Positions 47,012 to 55,294 are shown, counted from the first letter of the stretch. The stretch: 64,000 nt of DNA from Chitinophaga sp. GbtcB8 (GCF_019091455.1 NZ_JAGXJN010000012.1:62001-126000), one strand, 5' to 3'. The notes: generated from the letters alone by a model not told the origin. Translations and numbers: made by a program.

Positions 47012-47893
47012 TTATTTGTTACCAACAATGAGCCTGCCGAGATCTGATTCCAGGAAATTCTCTGCATCCTCATGATCAGTGGACAAACTCACGGGCAGCC
47101 ATTTCTCAAACTCCGCCTGCCGGCCTGCTTCTACCTGTTTTAAGATGCCTGCAGCATCACTGCCCAGGATCAGGTGCAGTGGCGGTTCCGGGTGGGCCAC
47201 CACCGCTATCATCACCTGCGCTGCCTTATCCGGATCGCCTGTCATTTGCTGGGTAGGATCTTTAAACCGTTTAACGCGCACGCCTACTGTTTGCTCGTAA
47301 TCAGGTATATCCTTTGCAAAGCCCATAGAATCGCCGGCCCAATTGGTACGGAAACCTCCGGGCTCAATAATGGTGAGCTTAATGCCCAGCGGCGCTATTT
47401 CTTTGGATACTGCTTCTGAAAAACCGGCCAGCGCAAACTTGGTAGCCTGGTAAATAGAAAGACCTGGTGTGCCCATACGGCCGCCTAAAGAGCTGATCTG
47501 CAAAATGTGTCCGGAACGTTGTTTACGCATATAGGGCAGTACCGCACGGGTTACATAAATAGGCCCGTACAGGTTTGTGTTGATCTGGCTGCTGATCTGC
47601 TCATGTGTGTAAGCTTCTGCTGCGCCGGTAATACCAAAACCGGCATTGTTCACCACTACATCTATTTTTCCAAAGCGTGCCACTGCGTCTTTTACCGCGC
47701 TGTTCACCGCTGCTTCATCTGATACATCCAGCTTTATGGGATAGATCTGATCCGGGTATTGTGCTACCAGGTCATCCAGCTGTTCGGGTTTGCGGGCCGT
47801 TGCAGCTACGAATTCTCCTTTTTCCAGCAGGGCGGCGGTTAAGCTGCGGCCTAAGCCCCTGCTGCTTCCTGTTATAAACCAAACATTTGCCAT
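47012..47893 (-). CDS. short-chain dehydrogenase/reductase
   Basis: This 293-residue protein is a classical SDR: WFITGSSRGLGRSLTAALLE (TGxxxGxG cofactor motif), VDVVVNNAGFGITGAAE (NNAG), GHILQISSLGGRMG (catalytic Ser) and SIYQATKFALAGFSEAV (YxxxK). It reduces or oxidises an unknown alcohol/carbonyl with NAD(P)H. It has no operon partner: it is convergent with hemW and divergent from the DUF4136 gene. Confidence 0.93.
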   Translation of the reverse strand: MANVWFITGSSRGLGRSLTAALLEKGEFVAATARKPEQLDDLVAQYPDQIYPIKLDVSDEAAVNSAVKDAVARFGKIDVVVNNAGFGITGAAEAYTHEQISSQINTNLYGPIYVTRAVLPYMRKQRSGHILQISSLGGRMGTPGLSIYQATKFALAGFSEAVSKEIAPLGIKLTIIEPGGFRTNWAGDSMGFAKDIPDYEQTVGVRVKRFKDPTQQMTGDPDKAAQVMIAVVAHPEPPLHLILGSDAAGILKQVEAGRQAEFEKWLPVSLSTDHEDAENFLESDLGRLIVGNK

Positions 47894-48094
47894 AGTGTTT
47901 TATTTTTTACAAAGGTCTATAATCCATACGCGCACAGGTTTGTTGGGAAGGTCAAAGTTAGTTTGTTGGGAAGCTCATAAATTATTAATCCCAGCTTAAC
48001 CTGGGATTAACTTATTGTGGGAGGGAATACAGATATTCATGTTAAAGTAAAGCTTGAAAACAGGTATCTTCAATTAACGTAAATATGTTAGTCA

Positions 48095-48631
48095 ATGAAG
48101 CCCTATCTACTCCTTTTACTTACCCTCTTTTTGCTTCCTTATGCCTGCAGCCCCATACAGGTGCTGGACCAGGAAAATGTAGAAAACTTTGCGCTTAACA
48201 ACTACCGTACGTTTAACTTTTATGAGATAGACGCCAGCGGTAACCCCGTAAACAGCCGTACGTACTACACCGGCCTTGATGCGCTGAAAACAGAAATCAC
48301 GCAACAGCTGCAAAAACGCGGCCTGCAGCCGGGGGAGCATGATCCCGACCTGCTGGTGAATATTGGTATTGTGATCAGGGGAAAAGTGCATACCCACAAA
48401 ACGGAGTCAGAAGATCCGCGTTATATGGGGCAGCGGCGTTATACCTGGGAAAGTGAGCGGTTGGAAAAAGGGCAGCATTATAACGAGGGCACGGTTACCG
48501 TTCACCTGGTAGACCGTGCCCAGAATAAGCTGGTATGGCGGGGGGTGGTGGAAGGCGTGGTGCCGGATAAACCCGCCCGCCTGCAACGCAATGTCGCTGA
48601 TGCCATGGAGGCCCTGTTTAAAGGATTATAA
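48095..48631 (+). CDS. DUF4136 lipoprotein
   Basis: This 178-residue protein has a signal with lipobox LPYAC (Cys18) followed by SPIQVLDQ. The DUF4136 domain covers about 25-175: YRTFNFYEIDASGNP, LKTEITQQLQKRGLQPGEHD, PDLLVNIGIVIRGKV, GTVTVHLVDRAQNKLVWRGV and NVADAMEALFKGL. Members are envelope lipoproteins of unknown role. It is monocistronic, convergent with the GH172 gene. Confidence 0.85.
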   Translation: MKPYLLLLLTLFLLPYACSPIQVLDQENVENFALNNYRTFNFYEIDASGNPVNSRTYYTGLDALKTEITQQLQKRGLQPGEHDPDLLVNIGIVIRGKVHTHKTESEDPRYMGQRRYTWESERLEKGQHYNEGTVTVHLVDRAQNKLVWRGVVEGVVPDKPARLQRNVADAMEALFKGL

Positions 48632-48651
48632 ACTGATTTACGATCATCAGT
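48631..48651. terminator. small hairpin between convergent genes
   Basis: Arms AACTGAT (48631-48637) and ATCAGTT (48645-48651) form a 7-bp stem between the DUF4136 and GH172 stops; the loop contains TTACGATC, the word used in the gldM-gldN repeat. There is no strong T-run. Confidence 0.5.
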
Positions 48652-49798
48652 TCACCTCTAAGTCGTTTTTAGATGGGAGGGCCGGGAAAGCGGTATGAGG
48701 CTCTGCCTGGTACCAGTACACTACAGAGCTGATATCTGACTGCTGCTGCAAATAACGGCCGCCGCTGCGCCAGCCCAGATCCTGGATGGTAACTTTCAGA
48801 TCTTTATCAAAACGTACCGGATCCATAATATGCCAGCGGTACAGGCCAAAACGCTGCTGTGAATCATACACACCATTAGGCCGTATTACCTGCGGCAAGC
48901 CGGTGTAAGGCGTACAAAACTCCTGGTATTGACGGGTGTTGCGGTTCTCAAAGTTATAAGATCCGCAAAAATAATCTTCTGTACCGGTGCCGCAGATGGT
49001 GGGGAACTTAGTATCGCCATCCATAAAGAACTTGATCTCCCCTTCGCCCCACCAGCCATTATTATTCACGCCCCAGGCCAGGTAAGTGCCCACGTACTGG
49101 CCTTTACCCTTAATACCATCTACCAGCGTATAGCTACCGCCTTTAGTAGGGTTATTGCGGCGGAACTGTGCATGAAAATAACCGGCATCGGAAGGTACTT
49201 CTGTTAACGTATAGTCCACCTGGTAATACAGCGTCATACGTTCTGTATTAATATTCTCCATAGTGATCTTACACTTTTTGCGGAAAGGCATGGCCCAGTA
49301 ACAGTTAAAGGCGCTGCCGGGATTCACGCAAATGGGCAAAGAGGTCAGCTGCGCATATTGCCCCCAGCCCATGCCAAAGAAATCACCTACGGGCACCTCT
49401 ACTGATGGTGTGGTTTCATCATCCCAATAAAAACGGATAATAGAAAAACGCCAGTTACCGGTGGGCGTCATCCAAATATGCTGAATAGCGCCGGGGCCTT
49501 CAATTTCCGCCAGGGTAATGGTTTTGCCGGCTTCTATGTGAATGAAGGGGCTCACTTTCCAACCCTGTCCCAGGTCACGCGCGGCCTCACGGGCCTGGCC
49601 CTGCTCCAGTGTAGCCATACCGGCCTTACCTTTTTCACCGGTAAAATTTTCCGGGCTGATACTTCTTGTTTTTGCGTTGGAGAGCTGGAACAGGTTACCC
49701 ATGTTCATATTAAGCCCGTTAAAAGGCTGCTGCTGTTGTGCATACAGCATGTTAGCTACAAGTACTGCACAGCAAAGTGTAAGTAGGTTCCGCACCAT
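48647..49798 (-). CDS. DUF2961 / GH172-family protein
   Basis: I chose the ATG at 49798 (383 residues), which gives a signal peptide ending in LYAQ; the frame is open for 23 more codons upstream. The DUF2961 domain (GH172) covers most of the protein: TITLAEIEGPGAIQHIWMTP, RFYWDDETTPSVEVPVGDFF, GSAFNCYWAMPFRKKCKITM and KFPTICGTGTEDYFCGSYNF. Known GH172 enzymes act on alpha-D-arabinofuranosyl or fructofuranosyl linkages; the substrate here is not evident. The aldose epimerase lipoprotein gene lies just upstream on the same strand, so the two are probably co-expressed and controlled by the nearby LacI regulator. Confidence 0.85.
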   Translation of the reverse strand: MVRNLLTLCCAVLVANMLYAQQQQPFNGLNMNMGNLFQLSNAKTRSISPENFTGEKGKAGMATLEQGQAREAARDLGQGWKVSPFIHIEAGKTITLAEIEGPGAIQHIWMTPTGNWRFSIIRFYWDDETTPSVEVPVGDFFGMGWGQYAQLTSLPICVNPGSAFNCYWAMPFRKKCKITMENINTERMTLYYQVDYTLTEVPSDAGYFHAQFRRNNPTKGGSYTLVDGIKGKGQYVGTYLAWGVNNNGWWGEGEIKFFMDGDTKFPTICGTGTEDYFCGSYNFENRNTRQYQEFCTPYTGLPQVIRPNGVYDSQQRFGLYRWHIMDPVRFDKDLKVTIQDLGWRSGGRYLQQQSDISSVVYWYQAEPHTAFPALPSKNDLEVN

Positions 49799-49841
49799 GA
49801 GTGATAATTTATAACGTGGATCAATAATGTTAGGAGTACAA

Positions 49842-49898
49842 ATTACAAAACGAATTACACGAAGCATAGTGCAATCGCATAATTCGTTTCGTAATATT
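49842..49898. repeat. inverted AATTAC/AATTCG element
   Basis: 49844-49857 (TACAAAACGAATTA) pairs with 49880-49893 (TAATTCGTTTCGTA) with one mismatch, around a 22-base loop. It lies between the epimerase and GH172 genes. The word AATTAC repeats at a 12-base distance, so it is not a strict heptad. Confidence 0.6.
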
Positions 49899-49913
49899 TA
49901 GAGCTGGAAAAGT

Positions 49914-51098
49914 TTATTTCACACCAAACTTATACACGCAGGTTTGCTGGTAAGTTTGCCCGGGCTTTAACACCACGGAAGGAAAAGCAGGCTGGTTCGG
50001 AGAATCCGGGTAGTGCTGTGTTTCCAGGGCAAGTGCGCCACGGTGTACATAAGCTTTACCGCCTTTACCGGTATCGGCTCCCATAAAGTTGCCGCCGTAG
50101 AATTGTACGCCCGGCTCTGTGGTCCATACCTCCATATAGCGGCCGCTCTTAGGTTCCAGCACAGTAGCGGCTAATGACAGCTCATTTCCTTTTTTATTCA
50201 GCACCCAGTTATGATCATAACCTTTACCAAATTTGAGCTGCTCAAAATCAGCCCCTACTCTTTCACCTATAGGCGTAGGAGTAGTGAAGTCCATGGGAGT
50301 GCCTTTTACAGGTTCCAGCTTGCCAAAGGGTATCAGGCTGCTATCTACCGGTGTAAATTTATCGGCATTCAGCATTAACACATGATCATTAATATCTCCA
50401 TTGCCGGCGCCATGCAGGTTCCAGAAGGAGTGGTGCGTTAAGTTCACGATCGTTGGTTTATCGGTAGTGGCTTTATAGCTGATCTTAAATTCATTGCTGT
50501 CTGTAAGCTCGTAGGTAAGCGTAACATCCAGGTTGCCGGGGTATCCTTCTTCTCCGTCTTTAGACAGGTAGTGGAATTCCAGCGTATGCTCATTGGGTTG
50601 TTTGGCTTCCCAAACCACATCATTAAACCCTTTTAAACCGCCATGCAGGTGGTTGGCGTTATTATTCACCGCCAGCTTGTATTCCTTACCATCCAGCTTA
50701 AACTTGCCTTTGGCAATACGGTTGCCGTAACGGCCTACAATGCCGCCATAATAACGGTCTTTGGTGCTTACATACTGGCTTATCTTATCGTATCCCAGCT
50801 CCACATCTTCCAGCTTACCTTCTTTGTCCGGCGCCAGCAGGGCTACTACTTTTGCACCGTAGTTGGTAACGGCCATTTGTACGCCGCCTTTGCTTTTCAG
50901 ATAAAACAATTTCACCTGGTTCCCATCGATAGTGGTGTCGAAATTTGTGGCGGGAATCAGGCTTTCAACGCTAGTGATGCTGTCATGATTTGTACTCATA
51001 CTATCAACAGAATTATTATTTGTGTTAGTACCGGATTGCTGGCAGGCGCCCATACTGAGGGCCGTGGCTACCGTTAGCAGTGGAAGTATACGTTTCAT
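49914..51098 (-). CDS. aldose 1-epimerase lipoprotein (GalM family)
   Basis: This 394-residue protein has a lipoprotein signal with lipobox MGAC (Cys19), then a Ser/Asn-rich linker and a GalM-type galactose mutarotase domain: YGGIVGRYGNRIAKGKFKLD, NNANHLHGGLKGFNDVVW (catalytic His), IVNLTHHSFWNLHGAG (second His), YDHNWVLNKKG and WTTEPGVQFYGGNFMGAD (catalytic Glu). It converts alpha and beta anomers of aldoses. The lipobox places it in the periplasm rather than the cytoplasm, suited to sugars released by surface enzymes. It lies upstream of the GH172 gene. Confidence 0.93.
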   Translation of the reverse strand: MKRILPLLTVATALSMGACQQSGTNTNNNSVDSMSTNHDSITSVESLIPATNFDTTIDGNQVKLFYLKSKGGVQMAVTNYGAKVVALLAPDKEGKLEDVELGYDKISQYVSTKDRYYGGIVGRYGNRIAKGKFKLDGKEYKLAVNNNANHLHGGLKGFNDVVWEAKQPNEHTLEFHYLSKDGEEGYPGNLDVTLTYELTDSNEFKISYKATTDKPTIVNLTHHSFWNLHGAGNGDINDHVLMLNADKFTPVDSSLIPFGKLEPVKGTPMDFTTPTPIGERVGADFEQLKFGKGYDHNWVLNKKGNELSLAATVLEPKSGRYMEVWTTEPGVQFYGGNFMGADTGKGGKAYVHRGALALETQHYPDSPNQPAFPSVVLKPGQTYQQTCVYKFGVK

Positions 51099-51157
51099 AA
51101 TCGCAGTAATTTATAAGGGTCCAATATACGTTTAATGTGTGAAATATATTCCGGATA

Positions 51158-51186
51158 TAAAAAAGCCGGGAAATGATTTTCCCGGC
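51158..51186 (-). terminator. orphan terminator upstream of the epimerase gene
   Basis: Arms GCCGGGAAA (51165-51173) and TTTCCCGGC (51178-51186) form a 9-bp stem that on the minus strand is followed by T6. No minus-strand gene ends just before it, so it may attenuate the epimerase leader or end a small RNA. Confidence 0.6.
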
Positions 51187-51303
51187 CGTAATTTTGGCCT
51201 TTATCCATTAAAATTGCATTACGCTTTTGGAGTGGTAATGCACGTGTAGTATTGGTTGCAAAATATAAGCTGCAGATCAGATAAACATGGGGCACCGGAA
51301 AAT

Positions 51304-51321
51304 AACGTTACCGGTAACGTT
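51304..51321. promoter_or_regulatory. perfect palindromic LacI-type operator
   Basis: AACGTTACCGGTAACGTT is an 18-base perfect palindrome with a central CG step, as in LacI-family operators (similar to GntR-type GTTAnnnnTAAC). It lies between the epimerase and LacI genes, the expected place for an autoregulating local regulator. The exact promoter overlap is not resolved. Confidence 0.7.
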
Positions 51322-51583
51322 TGCATTAATAAAAAAAATATGTGTTTAGGCTAAAAAAGCCCTGTTTTTGCAGTTCATCCCTGTTGCTGTACCGTTTGTG
51401 AAATACGATGCACGTACTTAACCGGTTTTTGTTTTATTTGTGGAGTATAACTGGGGGAGCTCCGATTTTTTAGGACGAACGGAAACAATTGACAGGCTGT
51501 TTAAAACGCCGGCCATGTATCCATATAGAAAAACCCGTGTATAACCGGTACCGATCACTGAATATAACTATCCAACTAGGAGC

Positions 51584-52597
51584 ATGAAGAACAAGCAGGT
51601 AACCATCAAAGACCTGGCGAGGAAGCTGCGCCTCTCTGTGTCTACCGTATCCAGGGCATTACGTAACCTGCCCGACATTAATGAAGATACCAGGCGCAAA
51701 GTGCTGGAGCTGGCGGAGGGGTTGAACTATGAGCCTAACTACATTGCTCAAAGCCTTATTAATAAACAAACCCGTACCATAGGGGTGATTGTGCCCCTTA
51801 TTGCTACGCACTTCTTTTCACATGCCCTTAGCGGTATGAACGAGGTAGCCAATCAGCATGGCTATCACCTGATGTTTTGCCAGAGCAACGAATGCGCGCA
51901 CCAGGAGGCTGACGCTATACAGCAGCTGGCCAGCTGCCGTATAGATGGGTTACTGATATCAGTATCCAAAGAAACACAGGATGCGGAGCCCTTCCTGAAG
52001 CTGCGCCAGAAAGGCATTCCCTTTATATTCTTTGACCGCGATCTGCCGCATGTAAACGCTTCCCGCGTAAAGGTGGAGCAGTACAAAACCGCATTCAAGG
52101 CAGTAGAGCATATGATACAGCAGGGATGCCGCAACATTGCGCACCTGGCCGGCCCCAAAGGATTATCTGTATCGGACGAGCGGTTGCGGGGTTATGAAGA
52201 TGCCATGCAACAACATGGCCTGCAGTACAGCCCCCAACATATTGTGCATTGCGAAAAATTCCAGCTGAATGCGCTGGAAGCAGTAAAGGAAGTAATGCAC
52301 TTACAGCCTGATGGCATTTTTACCGTTAACGATCCTTCCGGCGTAATTGCCATTAAATACCTGCAAAGCCTGGGATACCGTGTACCGCAGGATATTGCCG
52401 TAGTAGGCTTTAACGGCGACCCGGTGGCAGAAGTAGTAGAACCGGCCCTGAGCACTATTGTACAACCGGGCTATGAGGTAGGCAAGGAAGCGCTGAAAAT
52501 GCTGATCCGCCATATTGAAGAAAAGTTCACGGAAACAGAGGAGCTGGTGCTGGAAGGAACGCTGGAGATCAGGGGATCGTCGAAGATATGCGGATGA
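51584..52597 (+). CDS. LacI-family transcriptional regulator
   Basis: This 337-residue protein begins KNKQVTIKDLARKLRLSVST VSRALRNLPDINEDTR, the LacI helix-turn-helix, followed by hinge LNYEPNYIAQSLINKQ and a periplasmic-binding-protein-like sugar domain (about 60-335: IGVIVPLIATHFFSHALSGM, GLLISVSKETQDAE, DIAVVGFNGDPVAE). It senses a sugar and probably represses the adjacent epimerase-GH172 genes and itself through the palindrome at 51304-51321. Confidence 0.95.
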   Translation: MKNKQVTIKDLARKLRLSVSTVSRALRNLPDINEDTRRKVLELAEGLNYEPNYIAQSLINKQTRTIGVIVPLIATHFFSHALSGMNEVANQHGYHLMFCQSNECAHQEADAIQQLASCRIDGLLISVSKETQDAEPFLKLRQKGIPFIFFDRDLPHVNASRVKVEQYKTAFKAVEHMIQQGCRNIAHLAGPKGLSVSDERLRGYEDAMQQHGLQYSPQHIVHCEKFQLNALEAVKEVMHLQPDGIFTVNDPSGVIAIKYLQSLGYRVPQDIAVVGFNGDPVAEVVEPALSTIVQPGYEVGKEALKMLIRHIEEKFTETEELVLEGTLEIRGSSKICG

Positions 52598-52599
52598 GT

Positions 52600-52692
52600 A
52601 AATGTGCAAATGATGGCAAGCGCTTTTTCAAAAAGCAAAAATGTGCAAATGGATTAACTCCATTTGCACATTTACATATTAGCACATCTGCA
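52600..52692. repeat. octad-repeat element with perfect hairpin (core CATTTGCA)
   Basis: Forward units AAATGTGC, AAATGATG (52600-52615) and AAATGTGC, AAATGGAT (52639-52654) are followed by four inverted 8-base units CATTTGCA, CATTTACA, TATTAGCA and CATCTGCA at 52661-52692. 52639-52653 pairs perfectly with 52659-52673 (15 bp, 5-base loop). The element fills the space between convergent genes and could terminate both. Confidence 0.85.
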
Positions 52693-52700
52693 CCTTAAAC

Positions 52701-53675
52701 TTACCAGCCCAGCAGGTAGGCAAATATTAACGGCGCTACGATGGTAGCATCTGATTCAACAATAAATTTAGGCGTATTGATGTCCAGCTTACCCCAGGTG
52801 ATCTTTTCATTCGGCACGGCGCCGGAGTAAGAACCATAAGAGGTAGTGGAATCAGAGATCTGGCAGAAGTAGCTCCAGAAAGGAACATCATGCCATTCCA
52901 GATCCTGGTACATCATGGGCACTACGCAAATGGGGAAGTCGCCCGCAATACCGCCACCGATCTGGAAAAAGCCCACGCCTTTACCGGCAGAGTTATTACG
53001 GTACCAGTCAGACAGCCACACCATGTACTCTATACCGCTTTTCATGGTAGCGGCTTTCAGCTCGCCCTTAATGCAGTAAGAGGCAAAGATGTTACCCATG
53101 GTACTATCTTCCCAGCCCGGTACTACAATGGGAATATTCTTTTCTGCGGCGGCCAGCATCCAGCTATGTTTGGGATCAATCTCGTAATGCTCTTTCATTA
53201 CACCGCTCAGCAGCAGCTTGTACATGTATTCATGCGGGAAGTAACGTTCACCTTTGGTTTCCGCATCTTTCCATATTTTGTAAATATGTGCCTGTATGCG
53301 GCGGAAAGCTTCTTCTTCCGGTATGCAGGTATCTGTAACGCGGTTAAAGCCCTTTTCCAGCAGCGCCCATTCATCCTGCGGGCTCAGGTCCCGGTAGTTA
53401 GGCACCCTTTTATAATGGGTATGTGCCACCAGGTTCATGATATCTTCCTCCAGGTTGGCGCCGGTGCAGGAAATAATATCCACTTTTCCCTGGCGTATCA
53501 TTTCCGCAAAGGAAATACCTAGTTCGGCGGTGCTCATAGCGCCTGCCAGCGTTACCATCATTTTTCCACCTTCCAGCAAATGTGTTTCATATCCTTTGGC
53601 AGCATCTACCAATGCAGCAGCATTGAAGTGCCGGTAATGATGCTGGATAAACTGTGAAATGGGCCCTTTGTTCAT
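52701..53675 (-). CDS. deoxyhypusine-synthase-family protein
   Basis: This 324-residue protein matches the deoxyhypusine synthase fold: MMVTLAGAMSTAELGISFAE, DIISCTGANLEEDIMNLVAH, IPIVVPGWEDSTMGNIFASY and SGAVPNEKITWGKLD. The lysine of the WGK motif (Lys296), which forms the covalent imine intermediate in the eukaryotic enzyme, is present. Bacteria lack the eIF5A substrate, and characterised bacterial relatives are homospermidine synthases; that is my favoured role, using spermidine or putrescine and NAD. It is monocistronic. Confidence 0.9.
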   Translation of the reverse strand: MNKGPISQFIQHHYRHFNAAALVDAAKGYETHLLEGGKMMVTLAGAMSTAELGISFAEMIRQGKVDIISCTGANLEEDIMNLVAHTHYKRVPNYRDLSPQDEWALLEKGFNRVTDTCIPEEEAFRRIQAHIYKIWKDAETKGERYFPHEYMYKLLLSGVMKEHYEIDPKHSWMLAAAEKNIPIVVPGWEDSTMGNIFASYCIKGELKAATMKSGIEYMVWLSDWYRNNSAGKGVGFFQIGGGIAGDFPICVVPMMYQDLEWHDVPFWSYFCQISDSTTSYGSYSGAVPNEKITWGKLDINTPKFIVESDATIVAPLIFAYLLGW

Positions 53676-53706
53676 TTTGTTAAGTTACTGTTTTGTTGCA
53701 AGGGGG

Positions 53707-53714
53707 CAAAGTTA
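53707..53714 (-). promoter_or_regulatory. putative -7 box of the deoxyhypusine-synthase homologue
   Basis: On the minus strand the sequence reads TAACTTTG, matching TAnnTTTG, 31 bases before the ATG. A -33 element was not seen. Confidence 0.35.
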
Positions 53715-53738
53715 AGATATAGTTAGGAGAAGGGGCAT

Positions 53739-53769
53739 AAAAAAAGGTCCATAGTATGACTATGGACCT
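53739..53769 (-). terminator. intrinsic terminator
   Basis: Arms AGGTCCATAG (53745-53754) and CTATGGACCT (53760-53769) form a 10-bp stem followed on the minus strand by T7. It ends the transcript of the secreted protein gene at 53806-54264. Confidence 0.88.
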
Positions 53770-53805
53770 GCAAAACAACACAACAGCTTATAGAATGGCT
53801 GACGA

Positions 53806-54264
53806 CTACGCTTTTTTCAAACGCTGGTACACACTTAGCTGACCGTTACTGTCAGACTTCACTACCATCCAGGTGGTTTCAGCTTCCAGCGTAATGTAGT
53901 AAGTGGTGGTGTTACCGGCATCCAGCTCCACGGTAGAGCGGATCTCGTGTGAAGGGTAACGTTTCTTTACTTTGGTTACCACTGCCAGCGGCAGCTGTTC
54001 TTCTGTAATATAACGGCGGGTAGAAAGTAAATTGCCATCTGCATCAAAGTATGCAGAAACCTGGGTTTCACCTACCAGGAACTTGGCGGTAAAAACCTTT
54101 TGGTCATCCGTATACCACCGTATATGGGTAGCAGTGGCAAAAGATTGGCTTAATGCTGTTTTCAGGCGGGCGGTAGCTTCAGTCTCAGTGACATGGGCAG
54201 CCCAGGCTGTGTGCCCGCACATTAAGGCGGCAGCTACACATAGTGTTAAAAACATTTTCTTCAT
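53806..54264 (-). CDS. small secreted protein of unknown function
   Basis: This 152-residue protein has a signal peptide ending HTAWA. The mature part, about 130 residues, has two similar beta-rich segments: HIRWYTDDQKVFTAKFLVGE with TQVSAYFDADGNLLSTRRYI, and AVVTKVKKRYPSHEIRSTVE with NTTTYYITLEAETTWMVVKS and DSNGQLSVYQR. This resembles the PepSY-like or BLIP-like secreted proteins common in the phylum, but I cannot assign a family with confidence. It stands alone with its own terminator. Confidence 0.78.
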   Translation of the reverse strand: MKKMFLTLCVAAALMCGHTAWAAHVTETEATARLKTALSQSFATATHIRWYTDDQKVFTAKFLVGETQVSAYFDADGNLLSTRRYITEEQLPLAVVTKVKKRYPSHEIRSTVELDAGNTTTYYITLEAETTWMVVKSDSNGQLSVYQRLKKA

Positions 54265-54703
54265 GGCGGAAGTTTTTAGTTTTTTAGGGTTGAATTTTTT
54301 GTGTTTGTTTGTTTATGCATCAAAGGTACAGTGGCTTTATACGCGCAACAACCCAATAGTTGCTAATGGTATAGCTTGAATAGTTTGCAAAAACACCTGT
54401 TGCAACACTTAGGTTATAAGTACACTTTTTTTTCGTATGAGGCGGCCGCTGCAAAGCGTTTGCAGGCAAAGAACGAATGTTGCACCTGCCGGAGTTAAGC
54501 TTTTGTTAAAGTGGAAGAGTGATGATGTACGGTAATATCAAAAACCACACAGTAGAAATGCAATGCATTGCAGCCGGTGATTGGCTTACAGCGGGGCACT
54601 GATAAGGGTTAGGATGAATGGGCCTGCTAACAGATGAACGGAAACAGACTTTCGTATGGGTTAGATGCCTGCATATCCGCACATCATTTCGTAAATTACA
54701 ACG
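54265..54703. other. intergenic region, no clear feature
   Basis: A divergent spacer of 439 bases. At its left end two AGTTTTT units (54271-54284) keep the 7-base period seen elsewhere. No terminator, RNA gene or convincing promoter box was found. Confidence 0.35.
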
Positions 54704-55294
54704 ATGAATTTTCTAGCGCATGCATACCTATCCTTCAATAATCCGTCAATTGTAATCGGCAACATGATTGCCGATTTTGTAAAAGGCAAACAGATCCTGC
54801 AACATACGCCGGCCGTACAGGAAGGCATCCGCATACACCGCGCTATAGATACTTTCACAGACCAGCATGCGCTCACCAAAGAAGGCCGGGAGCTTTTTAA
54901 ACCCTCCTGCGGCTTGTATGGCGCTGTGTTTATGGATATTGTATACGATCATTTCCTGGCCAGGGATATACAACGCTTTACAGATGCGCAGCTGGAACAG
55001 TTTGCCCAATCCGTATATACCCTGCTGGAAAACAATGCCGGGAGCCTGCCCCCCGTATTTTTACAGGTATTCCATTATATGCGCACACAAAACTGGTTAT
55101 ACAATTACCGGCTTACAGACGGTATTTACCGCACCTTCAGCGGTATTACACGCCGGGCGCGTTACCTGGAGGTGCCTGCAAGCGTACCCTTTGCCGTATT
55201 TGAAGATCATTACAATGTGCTGGAAAGCTGTTACCGGGGCTTTTTCCCGGAGCTGGAAGTATTTGTAAAGGAAAAACTGGCGCTTTTACCCTAA
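54704..55294 (+). CDS. acyl-carrier-protein phosphodiesterase-like protein (AcpH/DUF479)
   Basis: This 196-residue protein begins MNFLAHAYLSFNNPSIVIGN MIADFVKG, the start of the AcpH family (DUF479), with HTPAVQEGIRIHRAIDTFTD, MDIVYDHFLARDI and RRARYLEVPASVPFAVFEDH. In E. coli AcpH removes the 4'-phosphopantetheine arm from acyl carrier protein. The conserved His/Asp pattern of the HD-like fold is visible (HAYL, HRAIDTFTD, YDHFLA). Confidence 0.88.
   Translation: MNFLAHAYLSFNNPSIVIGNMIADFVKGKQILQHTPAVQEGIRIHRAIDTFTDQHALTKEGRELFKPSCGLYGAVFMDIVYDHFLARDIQRFTDAQLEQFAQSVYTLLENNAGSLPPVFLQVFHYMRTQNWLYNYRLTDGIYRTFSGITRRARYLEVPASVPFAVFEDHYNVLESCYRGFFPELEVFVKEKLALLP

Larger units (their letters stand above)
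51099..51583. other. divergent control region between the epimerase and LacI genes
   Basis: This 485-base region holds the palindromic operator (51304-51321), an orphan terminator-like hairpin (51161-51186) and a possible minus-strand promoter near 51256-51285. The remainder up to the LacI start has no clear RNA gene or family-like frame. Confidence 0.45.

Noticed and set aside
51095..51295. A 66-codon minus-strand frame just upstream of the epimerase gene whose stop overlaps the epimerase ATG
   Set aside because: It starts at GTG, runs through the orphan terminator and its T-run, and has no family character; the ATGA overlap is probably coincidence.
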